From Candidatus Gastranaerophilales bacterium (lineage in GTDB: Bacteria; Cyanobacteriota; Vampirovibrionia; Gastranaerophilales; Gastranaerophilaceae), in the NCBI GenBank assembly GCA_944322625.1, contig CALUPN010000005.1:1-49099 (forward strand): DNA of 49,099 nt, given 5' to 3'. Positions 1 to 8,750 of this stretch are shown in pieces. Both the position numbers and the translations under genes were made by a program. Position 1 is the stretch's first letter, and each line of letters starts with the position of its first letter. The notes under the pieces were generated by a model. It ran no database searches. It had not been told where the DNA came from and saw only the letters and a program-made list of their open reading frames with translations.

Positions 1-9
1 GCAAAAAAG

Positions 10-300
10 ATGTTATTCACAACAGAAACTATTTCAAACAAAGAAATCGAATCAATCAATAATTTCTTCAATGACTTCGAAGCTGTTGAAACTGTTGCTC
101 CCGAAGAAGCTCAAAAAGAAACCGCTGTTTCTAAATACATCACATCTCTTGTAACAAATTGCTATCAGAAATCTGTTGAAGATATTGCTAACACTCAAGT
201 CGGCAAAAACAGAGCCATCAGAAAAAGAAGCCTACAGCAGGTTATGCAGGAATCTTTCTTCTACGGTGCTAACAGATTCGGCAGAAACTTCATCGCTTAA
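10..300 (+). CDS. hypothetical protein, possibly 5'-truncated by the window edge
   Basis: Small protein of about 96 residues that I do not recognise. The N-terminal third is acidic and Glu/Asn-rich. The C-terminal half is basic, with Arg/Lys clusters around residues 66-74, and ends in an aromatic/Arg-rich tail (FFYGANRFGRNFIA). There is no signal peptide or membrane segment. The frame stays open to the first base of the window (GCA AAA AAG before the ATG), so the true start could lie upstream. The gene is followed by a 14-nt ATCTTAC repeat and a rho-independent terminator, the same 3' arrangement as the coiled-coil gene at 27428, which hints at shared control. Function unknown. Confidence 0.7.
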   Translation: MLFTTETISNKEIESINNFFNDFEAVETVAPEEAQKETAVSKYITSLVTNCYQKSVEDIANTQVGKNRAIRKRSLQQVMQESFFYGANRFGRNFIA

Positions 301-333
301 TACAGATTTTCCACATAAACACTCTCTTATATA

Positions 334-347
334 ATCTTACATCTTAC
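334..347 (+). promoter_or_regulatory. 3'-UTR tandem heptamer (ATCTTAC)x2
   Basis: The 14-mer ATCTTACATCTTAC lies between the stop codon at 300 and the terminator hairpin at 358. The identical 14-mer occurs at 28366-28379, again between a stop codon and a terminator. Its reverse complement closely matches the predicted 5' ends of the transcripts starting near 26301 and 27400. It may be a base-pairing element. Role inferred. Confidence 0.45.
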
Positions 348-357
348 TTTAAGTTTT

Positions 358-383
358 ACTCCCATTCCAAGGGAGTTTTTTTT
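358..383 (+). terminator. rho-independent terminator
   Basis: Perfect stem ACTCCC/GGGAGT with a 7-nt loop followed by a run of eight T. It ends the transcript of the small gene at 10-300. Confidence 0.85.
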
Positions 384-400
384 ATGGGGGGGTAAATGAT

Positions 401-635
401 TTGGTCGGCAGACATTTCGTGAGATTACCGAATTGTATTATTTCTACCGGTCTGCCTCAAAAGTGAAGCTACCAGATGGTCTTGGAATGCGGAGCTACGC
501 ACGTAGAGATTTGGTCGGCAGACATTTCGTGAGATTACCGAATTATATTATTTCTACCGGTCTGCCTCAAAAGTGAAACTACAAGGGAGAATTAGAACTC
601 AAAACTACGCACGTAGGGAATTCATCAGCAGACAG
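401..635. repeat. 110-bp tandem repeat, two full copies plus a short third
   Basis: Copy 1 spans 401-510, copy 2 spans 511-620, and a degenerate start of a third copy (TCAGCAGACA) spans about 621-635. The first 70 bp of each unit are nearly identical, with only two differences seen (G434/A544 and G468/A578). They are followed by about 25 bp of unrelated sequence and then a conserved palindromic block CTACGCACGTAG. Within each unit GGCAGAC pairs with GTCTGCC across a 36-nt loop (407-413 with 450-456 in copy 1). No open frame is conserved between the copies. The 350 bases between the flanking genes hold only the terminator and this repeat. It could be tandem small-RNA genes or an interspersed palindromic element. 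Confidence 0.85.
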
Positions 636-650
636 AATGGCTTAATCTAA

Positions 651-1205
651 CTATTGTTTTACCCTTATTGCTCCCCAAGCCCTTATAAAACCTTTTTCAT
701 ACATTATTAAATAATAACCGCCATCTTTTATATACTCTATAGTCGCTTCCATATGTTCGTATTCTTTGGGAGGAGTAGCTCCGGTCTTGGCATATTTTGC
801 ATCAATGATTTTTTTAAATTTTTCTTTTCTTTTCTTTTTTCTTAACTCTGCTTTCTCTTCAGAAGATAGCTCGTCCTTGCTTTTATAATACTTTTTTAAT
901 TCTTTTTCATTTTCTGCAAGCTTGAAAACAGGAATCACGGCAACCAGCTCATGTGATTCAATCAAATACAAGAATTCTCTGTCGTCAGACAATGCCAACT
1001 CATAATGTCCCGGTTTAATAAAATTACCGTTATAATCGGGTATATAATTTTCTATTGTCAAAATCGGCTGTTCATCAGTAGGTATAGCATAACGATACAA
1101 AGTTCCTTGATGTACGGTCAGCCCCGACGGAATAACAGGATACGGAGCAGCAGGAGTTAAATAATCAATATCACGTATTTTAGGAGTTATGATTCCGTCT
1201 ATCAT
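651..1205 (-). CDS. hypothetical protein downstream of rnpA
   Basis: 184-residue protein that I cannot assign. The N-terminal half is Pro/Tyr-rich and looks beta-rich. It is followed by a highly charged Lys/Glu stretch near residues 100-135 and a C-terminal aromatic segment (GYYLIMYEKGF). No signal peptide or transmembrane helix is evident. It starts inside the last codons of rnpA with a 4-bp ATGA-type overlap, so it should be translationally coupled to the RNase P protein. In many bacteria the gene after rnpA is yidD or yidC, and this protein resembles neither. It ends with TAG. Confidence 0.75.
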   Translation of the reverse strand: MIDGIITPKIRDIDYLTPAAPYPVIPSGLTVHQGTLYRYAIPTDEQPILTIENYIPDYNGNFIKPGHYELALSDDREFLYLIESHELVAVIPVFKLAENEKELKKYYKSKDELSSEEKAELRKKKRKEKFKKIIDAKYAKTGATPPKEYEHMEATIEYIKDGGYYLIMYEKGFIRAWGAIRVKQ

Positions 1206-1546
1206 ACTAAAGCCGCCAGCTTTTTCATTATCTCATCAATCTCTTTAAAATTTTTACCCAGTAACTTAGGAGAAGCACTAAATACCAATGATAAATATTT
1301 AGGCGAAAAGTTCGTTTCTTTTAACAAAAGCCTGTAACTTTCACGCATCAGACGCTTTATGCGATTTCTTTTTACAGCCCTTTTATGGATTTTTTTACTT
1401 ACCACAAAACCGACTTTTGTCGGAATATCATCCTTTTTTTCCCTGCCACAAAAAAGCGTAATACCGCCTTTATGATAAGAATTACCGGTTCTGTATGTTG
1501 CAATAAAAGCACTTCTTTTTTTTAATCTGAACTTTTTAGGTAACAT
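1202..1546 (-). CDS. rnpA: ribonuclease P protein component RnpA
   Basis: Protein subunit of RNase P, which helps the catalytic RNA remove the 5' leader from precursor tRNAs. The 114-residue length is normal for the family. The N-terminal LKKRSAFIATYRTG region and the RNR signature (KRAVKRNRIKRLMRESYR, about residues 55-72) are both present. It is not next to rpmH, its usual upstream partner, nor followed by yidC. Instead it is first in a two-gene unit with an unknown protein. A good sigma70 promoter places the transcript start about at the ATG and there is no Shine-Dalgarno sequence, so the message may be leaderless. Confidence 0.96.
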   Translation of the reverse strand: MLPKKFRLKKRSAFIATYRTGNSYHKGGITLFCGREKKDDIPTKVGFVVSKKIHKRAVKRNRIKRLMRESYRLLLKETNFSPKYLSLVFSASPKLLGKNFKEIDEIMKKLAALV

Positions 1547-1552
1547 AATTAA

Positions 1553-1581
1553 ATGATACCCGCTTTGTAAATATTTGTAAA
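1553..1581 (-). promoter_or_regulatory. sigma70-type promoter for rnpA
   Basis: On the minus strand TTTACA (1576-1581) and TATCAT (1553-1558) are separated by 17 bp. The -10 box ends only six bases before the rnpA ATG at 1546, so initiation would fall at or next to the start codon. Confidence 0.55.
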
Positions 1582-1648
1582 GTTTTCCGGGAAAAAACTA
1601 AAGTTTATAAAAAATATGCCGTAAATATAATTAACAAGGAGTAAAACT

Positions 1649-2227
1649 ATGTCAGAAAATTTCCATGTTGAAAAAAATGTAAATCCTGCAAACATCAAGA
1701 GCGAAACCCCTAATCAGCCTCAAGGGAAAATAATTGATGAAGCTAATTATAGAATTCATGCCCCGCAAGAAAAAGGCCCTACCGCTATAGGAAGAGGCGG
1801 AGATCCTTTATTCAGAAGAATACGGGCTTCCAAGGAACAACTGCTTGAATTAATGGAAGAAACTCAAACAGTTCAAGACTGGATACAAAGAGAAACATGT
1901 AATAATGTTGCACTTTCTTGTCTTGATAATGAGAATTTAAAAGAAATCTACTATGAAATAAAAGACGGTTTCGGAGAATATGGTAAAATATCGCTTATGG
2001 GATTTAAAACTCCCTCCGGAGTGGAAATTCCAAGACTGAAAATTTATGATACCAATGGTGAAGTACTTGAAGTTTTAACCGGACCGATGGCTATGGAAGA
2101 ACTAAATAAAAGAGCTTTAGCTTACCGCGAATCTTTAAAAGAGTACGAAGATATGCCGGCTCAAAATGAAAACACGGCAGGCGTCATTCCCGATTATTCA
2201 GGAAATCCGGATGACTACATTAATTAG
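1649..2227 (+). CDS. hypothetical soluble protein
   Basis: 192-residue protein of unknown function. The start is set by AAGGAG at 1636-1641, seven bases before ATG. The first 50 residues are polar and probably disordered. The middle (about residues 55-150) looks folded, with a helix-rich LRRIRASKEQ-type start and a later beta segment. The tail is acidic and Pro/Asn-rich. There are no membrane segments. It is transcribed divergently from rnpA. Its last codons overlap the end of the convergent ATPase gene by 8 bp. Confidence 0.75.
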   Translation: MSENFHVEKNVNPANIKSETPNQPQGKIIDEANYRIHAPQEKGPTAIGRGGDPLFRRIRASKEQLLELMEETQTVQDWIQRETCNNVALSCLDNENLKEIYYEIKDGFGEYGKISLMGFKTPSGVEIPRLKIYDTNGEVLEVLTGPMAMEELNKRALAYRESLKEYEDMPAQNENTAGVIPDYSGNPDDYIN

Positions 2228-5168
2228 CTTTTTTTAAAATAATTCCGTTTAACTTACAAAATGATGTAAGTATCGATAACTCTTCTTTTATTCTTTTTTG
2301 TAAATGCGGATGTTGTTGTACTATACTCAAATTCTTTGCCTGTTGAAACATTTTAAGAGATTGTTTTATATAATTTATTCTTAATGTTGATTTAGGCAGC
2401 GCCAGCTCCTGGAAAAACTTGGCATATAAAATATAGTCATTTACCAATATATTTTCTAAACTAAACTGCTTTGCTATAAATATAGATTTCTCTATATATA
2501 CCTTAGCTGACTCAAAATCCTGTTTTGACATATAAATTTCACCAATCAGCCTGTTAAAAAGAGAAATAAAATAATAATTATTTATATTCGGCCCCTGAGC
2601 AATATCCAAAGCCTTAGTTGCAATATCAAGTGCAAACTGCGTTCCGCTTGTTACCAGCTTTATATCCGCAATCAAATACCAGGATAACAAAACCCCTGTT
2701 GCAACTTTCTCTTTCGCAAAATAAGCGACCTGTTCTTCTAAAATCTCGAGAGCTTTTTTAGTTTCATTTTTATCCTTTAGCATTTTTGCCAAAAGCGTTT
2801 TTAATATATTTTTAGTAAAATTGTCATTTACATTATTAGCATAAGATACAACATTAAATAAATCAGTGTAAAGACAGTCATAATCCCTGCTCATAAATTT
2901 ATTTAATATATCTATAAAATTCCAACGTGAAATCGTAAACGAATCCATGCTGTCAAGTGAATATTCTTTCAGAATATCATCCAAAATTTTTTCGGAAGTT
3001 TTTAAATCGCCTTTTATAGTATTTGCCAGAGCAAGAGCCAAATGCGCTTTACACAGAATTAAATTATCGGATATTTGATTTTTCTCAATTATATCAAAGA
3101 TTAATCTCACAATATCAAACATTCTGCTATCACCTTGGAATGTCAAAGCCTCTGCAAACTCAAAATATATTTCCAACCAAATATCATACAACCCGCGGAT
3201 AGAAATTACAGGAACATTCTTTCCTTTTGCCAGATATTTTTCAAAAACAGGCATAATTTCAGTATCAATAAGATTTATAACCTGCCCGTAATTGCCCAAT
3301 TTTACAAGCGGTTTTACCTGTCTGGACTTAATAAGAGTTCTTTCCAACTCCATATCTTCCGGTATTTTATTTAAAACACTGTCAGCACATTCTACAGCTC
3401 CCCAATAATTACCGCTTTTCATTGAAGCAGAAGCCAGATACCCTAACAATTCTATATGTTCATACTCATCCTCGTCATCAAGCATCATTATAGCTTTTTG
3501 TAAGTAGTCAAATGCAGCCTTATAATCTATAGGCTCCAGCAATTTACCCACCCTTGTATATATGTTCTTCTTTATTTTTTGATAATAAGGACTGTGCTTA
3601 TTTTCTATAAGCTTCAATGCTTGTTTCTGAGAAATTATATATAAAGCAATATCTCCGATATAAGAAGCCTGCTTCATTAAAAGAGTCCATACTTCAAAAG
3701 CCTGCTCCTCATTTTTTAATTTCTGCACAACAAACCCCAACAAGGCGATTGAAGATTGTTTATACATACTTAAAGTATCATATAACAAGTTTAGAATCTC
3801 TTCAAAACAATCATCATTTTTTACAATTGCAACGATGGTTTTCCATATATCACCGCTCTTAAATTCAAAAGTTAAATTGTTAAGCTGATTTATATATCCG
3901 CTCTGAACAAGTTTTTCTATTAGTCGTTCAAATTCTTGAGAAGTCATATTATCAAAATGTTCAAGCATTGCAGGATAGAATTTGGAACCGAGTACCGACA
4001 TTGCTAATAAAAGTCGGTATGCGGAATAATCCTCTTGCTTTAATATATTCAATCTGGCATCAATAATATCTTCTAAAGAAGTATAATTTACCGATTTCAG
4101 CTTATTTCTCTTTATATCTTTATATAAAAACACAAGTTGTTCCGTGACTGCCGGATTCCCTGAAGAAATTTTGTATGCATAATCCACAAAATCTTCTCCG
4201 ACATTCAAATCATTATATTGACAAATCTGCGCCTCAACCTGCATTTTTGTAAACGGCGCTATTGTTAAATCTATATAATTTTCCGGGGTTAATTTTGATG
4301 AAGATATACAGCCAAGTCCGGGCTTTATTATTTTTGAAACTATTATAAATTTACATCGCGTTAATATATAATCATCGTTTAACAGTTCCTGCAAAAAATC
4401 AAAAGACATTCCGTCTATATTTTCAAAATTATCAATTATGAAAACAGCCTTAATCTTTTCCACAATTGTTAACAAAACCTTCTTTATTACCTGATACATT
4501 TTCACTTTATTTAAATAAATATTCTCGTATTTATCCAAATTTTCAGGATATAAAAAATTTAATAAATCCAATATCTCCGTATTTGAAAGAGTCGGAAAAT
4601 CCTGTTTAAAAAAACGTATTGAATTTTTTTTTAGCTGCAATGTATCCGGACAAAAATTATTTATATTAAAAAATGACAATAAAACATCTTGAAAATATCC
4701 GAAGGGAGATAATTGAGAAACCTGTGTACAGCACCCGGTCAGCCATATTAATTTCGCATTCTTCAATTCATTCATTGCATAACGCAACACGAGATTTTTT
4801 CCGCACCCGCTGTCACCGTTTATTGTTATTACGGATGTTTCCCCATCTTTTATTGCTTCCAGCAATCTTGACTTCACTTTTTGCTGTGAATTCATTTCAG
4901 CATTATATTCAAGCCTTACATCTTTTTTTACATTATTTACTTCAACAAACTCCGCACCGCATTTTCTGCAGACTTTCACTTCCGGTAAATTTGCGGCACC
5001 GCAATTTTTGCAAATTTTTAACAATATCTTATGACAATTAGAACACTCGGTCGCCGTAATAGGATTTATTGCCCCGCAATTCTTGCAAACCGAAGCGACT
5101 TTGGTGTTACAAAATCCGCACCTCAAAGAGTCATCTTCAATTTCTTTTTTACATTTGGGACACTGCAT
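2220..5168 (-). CDS. zinc-ribbon, STAND/AAA-type ATPase with TPR-like C-terminal region
   Basis: 982-residue cytoplasmic protein. Three tandem double-CxxC zinc ribbons occupy residues 1-74 (Cys 3/6/17/20, 28/31/42/45, 53/56/67/70). A P-loop NTPase domain follows, with Walker A GDSGCGKN (118-125) and Walker B AVFIIDNFEN (241-250). From about residue 450 to the end the sequence is helical and TPR-like. The layout resembles the AAA_16/MalT-type signal-transduction ATPases found with adenylate cyclases and kinases in cyanobacteria. The Walker A ends GKN rather than GK[ST], which removes the usual magnesium-binding hydroxyl. The gene is last in a three-gene operon, 13 bp after the sigma-like gene, so a role as sensor or scaffold for that system is inferred. 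Confidence 0.8.
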   Translation of the reverse strand: MQCPKCKKEIEDDSLRCGFCNTKVASVCKNCGAINPITATECSNCHKILLKICKNCGAANLPEVKVCRKCGAEFVEVNNVKKDVRLEYNAEMNSQQKVKSRLLEAIKDGETSVITINGDSGCGKNLVLRYAMNELKNAKLIWLTGCCTQVSQLSPFGYFQDVLLSFFNINNFCPDTLQLKKNSIRFFKQDFPTLSNTEILDLLNFLYPENLDKYENIYLNKVKMYQVIKKVLLTIVEKIKAVFIIDNFENIDGMSFDFLQELLNDDYILTRCKFIIVSKIIKPGLGCISSSKLTPENYIDLTIAPFTKMQVEAQICQYNDLNVGEDFVDYAYKISSGNPAVTEQLVFLYKDIKRNKLKSVNYTSLEDIIDARLNILKQEDYSAYRLLLAMSVLGSKFYPAMLEHFDNMTSQEFERLIEKLVQSGYINQLNNLTFEFKSGDIWKTIVAIVKNDDCFEEILNLLYDTLSMYKQSSIALLGFVVQKLKNEEQAFEVWTLLMKQASYIGDIALYIISQKQALKLIENKHSPYYQKIKKNIYTRVGKLLEPIDYKAAFDYLQKAIMMLDDEDEYEHIELLGYLASASMKSGNYWGAVECADSVLNKIPEDMELERTLIKSRQVKPLVKLGNYGQVINLIDTEIMPVFEKYLAKGKNVPVISIRGLYDIWLEIYFEFAEALTFQGDSRMFDIVRLIFDIIEKNQISDNLILCKAHLALALANTIKGDLKTSEKILDDILKEYSLDSMDSFTISRWNFIDILNKFMSRDYDCLYTDLFNVVSYANNVNDNFTKNILKTLLAKMLKDKNETKKALEILEEQVAYFAKEKVATGVLLSWYLIADIKLVTSGTQFALDIATKALDIAQGPNINNYYFISLFNRLIGEIYMSKQDFESAKVYIEKSIFIAKQFSLENILVNDYILYAKFFQELALPKSTLRINYIKQSLKMFQQAKNLSIVQQHPHLQKRIKEELSILTSFCKLNGIILKKAN

Positions 5169-5181
5169 AGAATTTTTGCCC

Positions 5182-6624
5182 TTATACTAAAGCAATTATT
5201 TCACTTAATGCTTCTATAACACTATTTTCACTCATTTCCAACTGTAAAGCTATTTCCTGAACAGAAAGATTTTCTTTATATTTTAATTCAAATACTTTCG
5301 CAATATTTAAATCACTTCTTTTATTATTAAGCTCAGCAAGCTCATTTGTCAAACGGTCAACATCAATACTGTCATTATCGGCATCGGGAACATAACTAAA
5401 TACAGAAAAATCTATAGCCGAATTATTCGCCGGCTGTTCTTCCCCCGCCTCTTCAATTTTCGCGGACTCTTCTAAACTTTCAAACTCATCCGCATTCTCT
5501 TCAGACAATGTTTCCTCCTGAAAGTCGAGCATTTCAACATCGGAATCCACAACACTCTCTAATATATTTTCAGAAGAATCATTATCCGAGCTTAGCTCTA
5601 ATGTATCATCGAGATTTAATTCTTCTTGCAGAATATCATCTGAAAACTCTAAAGAATCTGATACTTCAACACTTTCCGGCAGAGTTGACTCCGCAATCTC
5701 ATTTTCCTCACTTTGTATAAACTCAGGCTCTTTTTCTGTAAGACTTTCAATAAAATCTTCGTCAACTGACTGTTGCAAATTATCCTCATTACCGGTTATA
5801 TCATCTGCAGTTTCCTGCCCGATTTCGGCTTCAGCCTGTGCACCATCCTCCGAATCAGCAAAAGTGAGCATCTCCGCTTCCTCCTGCGCTACAGACTCTG
5901 AGTTTCCGAAATTTTCATCATTCTCGGAATTATCAAGCTCTTCAGTAAACAACTCCTCTATATCATCGTTCTCTTGCTGATTGTCATTATCTTCAACACT
6001 GACAAAATCTTCATAATCAGAAACAAGTTCCTCAGTTATCGGCCCCACAGTATTTTCGAGTAATTCATTTTCTTGAGCGTCAACCGGTTCTATTACATCC
6101 GGAGACTCAGGCTCTAACACATCATTATCCGCATTCAACGATTGCGATAAACTTTCCGTATTATCCAAACCACTTACGACTTGCTCCTTGCCATCAGAAA
6201 ATACTAACTCCTCAGCCGGCTCCGATAAATCGGCCTGTTCTTCAACAACAGTATCAATATTATTTTCTAATTCTTTAAGACTCTCTTCCTTATCATTTGT
6301 ATCAACAGCCTGAAGTGTTATTTCCGAACTGTGAGCACTGTTTATCATTTTATCCAAAAGCTCTGTATTTACAGATTTTTCGTTTCCGGTACAACTTGCA
6401 GATTTGAACTTTAATTTTTTTGGCACAGTTATTATTGAAGTTGAAATAACTTTTGCTAAATATGCATTAATCACGCTGTCATTGTTAATCGAATTAATAA
6501 TAACTTCGGAATGAGAATACACATCATCAATAATCTCGTCTAATATTTCTTCAAGGCCGGGAAACTTTTTATGCTGCCTTACAAGATTTTCAATTATACC
6601 GTAATATTTGTTAGTTTTTTCCAT
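5182..6624 (-). CDS. acidic protein with C-terminal sigma-region-4-like helix-turn-helix
   Basis: 480 residues in three parts. Residues 1 to about 80 are a helical, mildly basic domain. About residues 85-410 are an extremely Glu/Asp/Ser-rich linker that is almost certainly disordered. The last 50 residues resemble sigma-70 region 4 or LuxR-type HTH (VFELKYKENLSVQEIALQLE, then MSENSVIEALSEI). No sigma region 2 is visible, so it is not a complete sigma factor. It could be an adaptor or a divergent regulator. It is the middle gene of the operon, 26 bp after the membrane protein, and both proteins carry similar acidic linkers, which suggests shared partners or co-evolution. DNA binding is inferred. 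Confidence 0.72.
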   Translation of the reverse strand: MEKTNKYYGIIENLVRQHKKFPGLEEILDEIIDDVYSHSEVIINSINNDSVINAYLAKVISTSIITVPKKLKFKSASCTGNEKSVNTELLDKMINSAHSSEITLQAVDTNDKEESLKELENNIDTVVEEQADLSEPAEELVFSDGKEQVVSGLDNTESLSQSLNADNDVLEPESPDVIEPVDAQENELLENTVGPITEELVSDYEDFVSVEDNDNQQENDDIEELFTEELDNSENDENFGNSESVAQEEAEMLTFADSEDGAQAEAEIGQETADDITGNEDNLQQSVDEDFIESLTEKEPEFIQSEENEIAESTLPESVEVSDSLEFSDDILQEELNLDDTLELSSDNDSSENILESVVDSDVEMLDFQEETLSEENADEFESLEESAKIEEAGEEQPANNSAIDFSVFSYVPDADNDSIDVDRLTNELAELNNKRSDLNIAKVFELKYKENLSVQEIALQLEMSENSVIEALSEIIALV

Positions 6625-6650
6625 ATCGCTCTCTTTATTTTATCTAAACA

Positions 6651-8579
6651 CTATAAATGAATTATTAAAATCGGGTTGCCTTGAAGCTTGTTGAAAGAAT
6701 TTGTATTTATACTCAAATTCATGGCAAGAGCCTTATCAACAGTTTGTTTAATCAATTGATCAACAGAATCTTCACCGCTTGATGTAATAATACCGACAGT
6801 CTCAAACTTCTTTGTACCGTTATTAAACTTTATCTCTACGGCAATTTTATTTGTAAGAGGCGGCTTATTCAACAACAAGAGTTCTGTTTTTAAATTAAGT
6901 TGAATAATTTTACCTAGTTTTACGAGATACCTTTTCGCTGAAGTACTGGAAGCATAACCAGCAGGCACTTCCCAATCAATTTTTAAATTAGAAACAAGTA
7001 TTGAAGCATCCAAGTTTTGTTCGATTGAAGGAATAGAAACCGCAACACCTTCATTTTCCGCACTCTTGACTTCCGTAGAATTTACAGTTTCTACAGGCAT
7101 AGCTTCCTGTATTTCAGTTTTCTCCTTTTCAGCCTTCTGCGGGTTAACAGACGGATTGTCAGGTAATGAAGCTGAAGCCAAGTCATCACCGGCAGGTGCC
7201 TGCGGCATGAATTTCGTATATCCGAAATAACCACCGCCTGCAAGAATTAGCAGTAACAATAAAACCGCTAAAAATTTAGAAGCTTTACCGTTATTTTTCG
7301 GAGGAGCTGACATAATATCCTCCTCTACTTGAGTTTCGTCGTTTCCATCATTAAACAGAGTTTCTATCTGCTCTGTATTATCCTGTGATTCAGTACCGTC
7401 CTCTTCATCGGCAGGCGGTTCTTCCCGTTCTGTATTTTCTACGGGCACAGTTTCTTCTGCCTCATCTTCTTTTAAAAGTTCTTCATATGCATCATCCTGA
7501 ATTTCAAGTCCGGGGGTGGTATTTGTTGTAAAATTTTCAAAAGAGCTTTCCGCCGGCTCCTGCAAGCCATCTTCCTTATTATCATCTTCCGTCCTAACAA
7601 CGGTAAAAGACTCTTCAATTATATCAGTGTTGTCCCCCTCTGCAATAACGTCTTGTTCGACTTCAGGCAAAGGTTCGTCCTCAGGAGTTAACGACAAATC
7701 TTCAACGTCTTCTTCAGAAACAAGCTCTTCCAAAGAACCAACACTCTCTAACCCGGAATTATCTTCGGATTCCTGAAGGGCCTCCGCATCAGAAAAATCT
7801 TCTCCGATACTTAAATCTTCATCATCCGCAAGAGCAAATAATTCATCAGAGCTTGCATCAAAATCCGGTTCCGAAACTTCTTCTAAACTCAGTTCTTCAA
7901 TATCAGTTTCATCTTTACCGGCAATTGTACCGACTGTGGATATGAATTGAAATACATATTTTGCATTAGCGGCCTTTGCCAATTTTAGTCGCCCATCCTT
8001 TGATTTTATCAACTTTTGATAAAATACAGCATTGTCTCCCAGCCTGTTATCAAGATAATCAAAGACTTCTTCCTCTTCCACATTATATAAATCTTCTACC
8101 TCAACCAAACGCTGTTCAACATCATAAAAGGAGAGCAAAGATGCTTCGCTGACAATGTATGAATCAGCAACGGCACAAGACTTGTCAATGTTTTCCGGCA
8201 ATTCAAACCCGACAACATCACATCCTGACATGTCTGAAGAAACCCTTATAAACATATAAGCAACGGGCAAAATGTTCTTTTCAAAATGTTCCCTGGGGAC
8301 ACATAATTTTTCGTCATCAAAAAACAATCTCACATCAATATATGAATTGTTTATATAAATATCAGAAATATCTATATCATCCAGTACAAACCCGATATTA
8401 TGCAAACCGGATGCGCTGTCAACCTGGTACAACTCATTGTCAAAATATTTTGAAGCTATTTTGGCTCCGACCGCATTGGCAACAGCTCTGTTTCTGACAT
8501 TTTCATCATCTATAACTTTACAGATTTTCTGTGCATATTGTAAATCAGTCTCTTCTATTAAAAAATTATCAGTATTCAC
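6651..8579 (-). CDS. DUF1822-like / single-pass membrane protein with TonB-C-like domain
   Basis: 642 residues. About residues 10-160 match the layout I remember for the cyanobacterial DUF1822 family: an Ala-rich helix, an INNSYIDVRLFFDDEKLCVP-type strand block, then VAYMFIRVS...VVGFELP. A Glu/Asp-rich linker spans about 230-430. One membrane helix (FLAVLLLLLILAGGGYFGY) sits near 436-455. A periplasmic C-terminal domain includes IAVEIKFNNGTKKFETVGII followed by SSGEDSVDQLI, which resembles the TonB C-terminal fold. With the N-terminus inside, it would link an envelope domain to the cytoplasm. GTG start at 8577-8579, with GGGAG upstream. It is the first gene of the operon, 27 bp ahead of the sigma-like gene. 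Domain names come from memory of the families and need a profile search. Confidence 0.7.
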   Translation of the reverse strand: MNTDNFLIEETDLQYAQKICKVIDDENVRNRAVANAVGAKIASKYFDNELYQVDSASGLHNIGFVLDDIDISDIYINNSYIDVRLFFDDEKLCVPREHFEKNILPVAYMFIRVSSDMSGCDVVGFELPENIDKSCAVADSYIVSEASLLSFYDVEQRLVEVEDLYNVEEEEVFDYLDNRLGDNAVFYQKLIKSKDGRLKLAKAANAKYVFQFISTVGTIAGKDETDIEELSLEEVSEPDFDASSDELFALADDEDLSIGEDFSDAEALQESEDNSGLESVGSLEELVSEEDVEDLSLTPEDEPLPEVEQDVIAEGDNTDIIEESFTVVRTEDDNKEDGLQEPAESSFENFTTNTTPGLEIQDDAYEELLKEDEAEETVPVENTEREEPPADEEDGTESQDNTEQIETLFNDGNDETQVEEDIMSAPPKNNGKASKFLAVLLLLLILAGGGYFGYTKFMPQAPAGDDLASASLPDNPSVNPQKAEKEKTEIQEAMPVETVNSTEVKSAENEGVAVSIPSIEQNLDASILVSNLKIDWEVPAGYASSTSAKRYLVKLGKIIQLNLKTELLLLNKPPLTNKIAVEIKFNNGTKKFETVGIITSSGEDSVDQLIKQTVDKALAMNLSINTNSFNKLQGNPILIIHL

Positions 8580-8592
8580 CTAACACTCTCCC

Positions 8593-8621
8593 ATACTATG
8601 CTTAATATACCATATTATCAA
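8593..8621 (-). promoter_or_regulatory. sigma70-type promoter of the DUF1822-like/sigma-like/ATPase operon
   Basis: On the minus strand TTGATA (8616-8621) and TAGTAT (8593-8598) are separated by 17 bp, directly upstream of the GTG start at 8579. Confidence 0.6.
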
Positions 8622-8750
8622 AAAAAAATCTACAACTTGGCATGCTATTTGACAAACTGATTAAAATAATTAAACCATACAGTGGATATTTAAAGAAAAA
8701 GACTAAACATTCGAATAACTTATCCGATATACAGATTGAAAGGATTTATT

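Noticed and set aside
301..320. DnaA box and nearby replication origin
   Set aside because: A single TTTTCCACA match without clustering; proximity to rnpA alone is not evidence, and dnaA, dnaN and rpmH are absent.
401..620. CRISPR array
   Set aside because: Only two units, with a 70-bp conserved core and no short regular spacers; no cas genes nearby.
5508..5720. Plus-strand frame opposite the acidic linker
   Set aside because: Long antisense frames are expected opposite Glu/Asp/Ser-rich coding sequence; no start signal.
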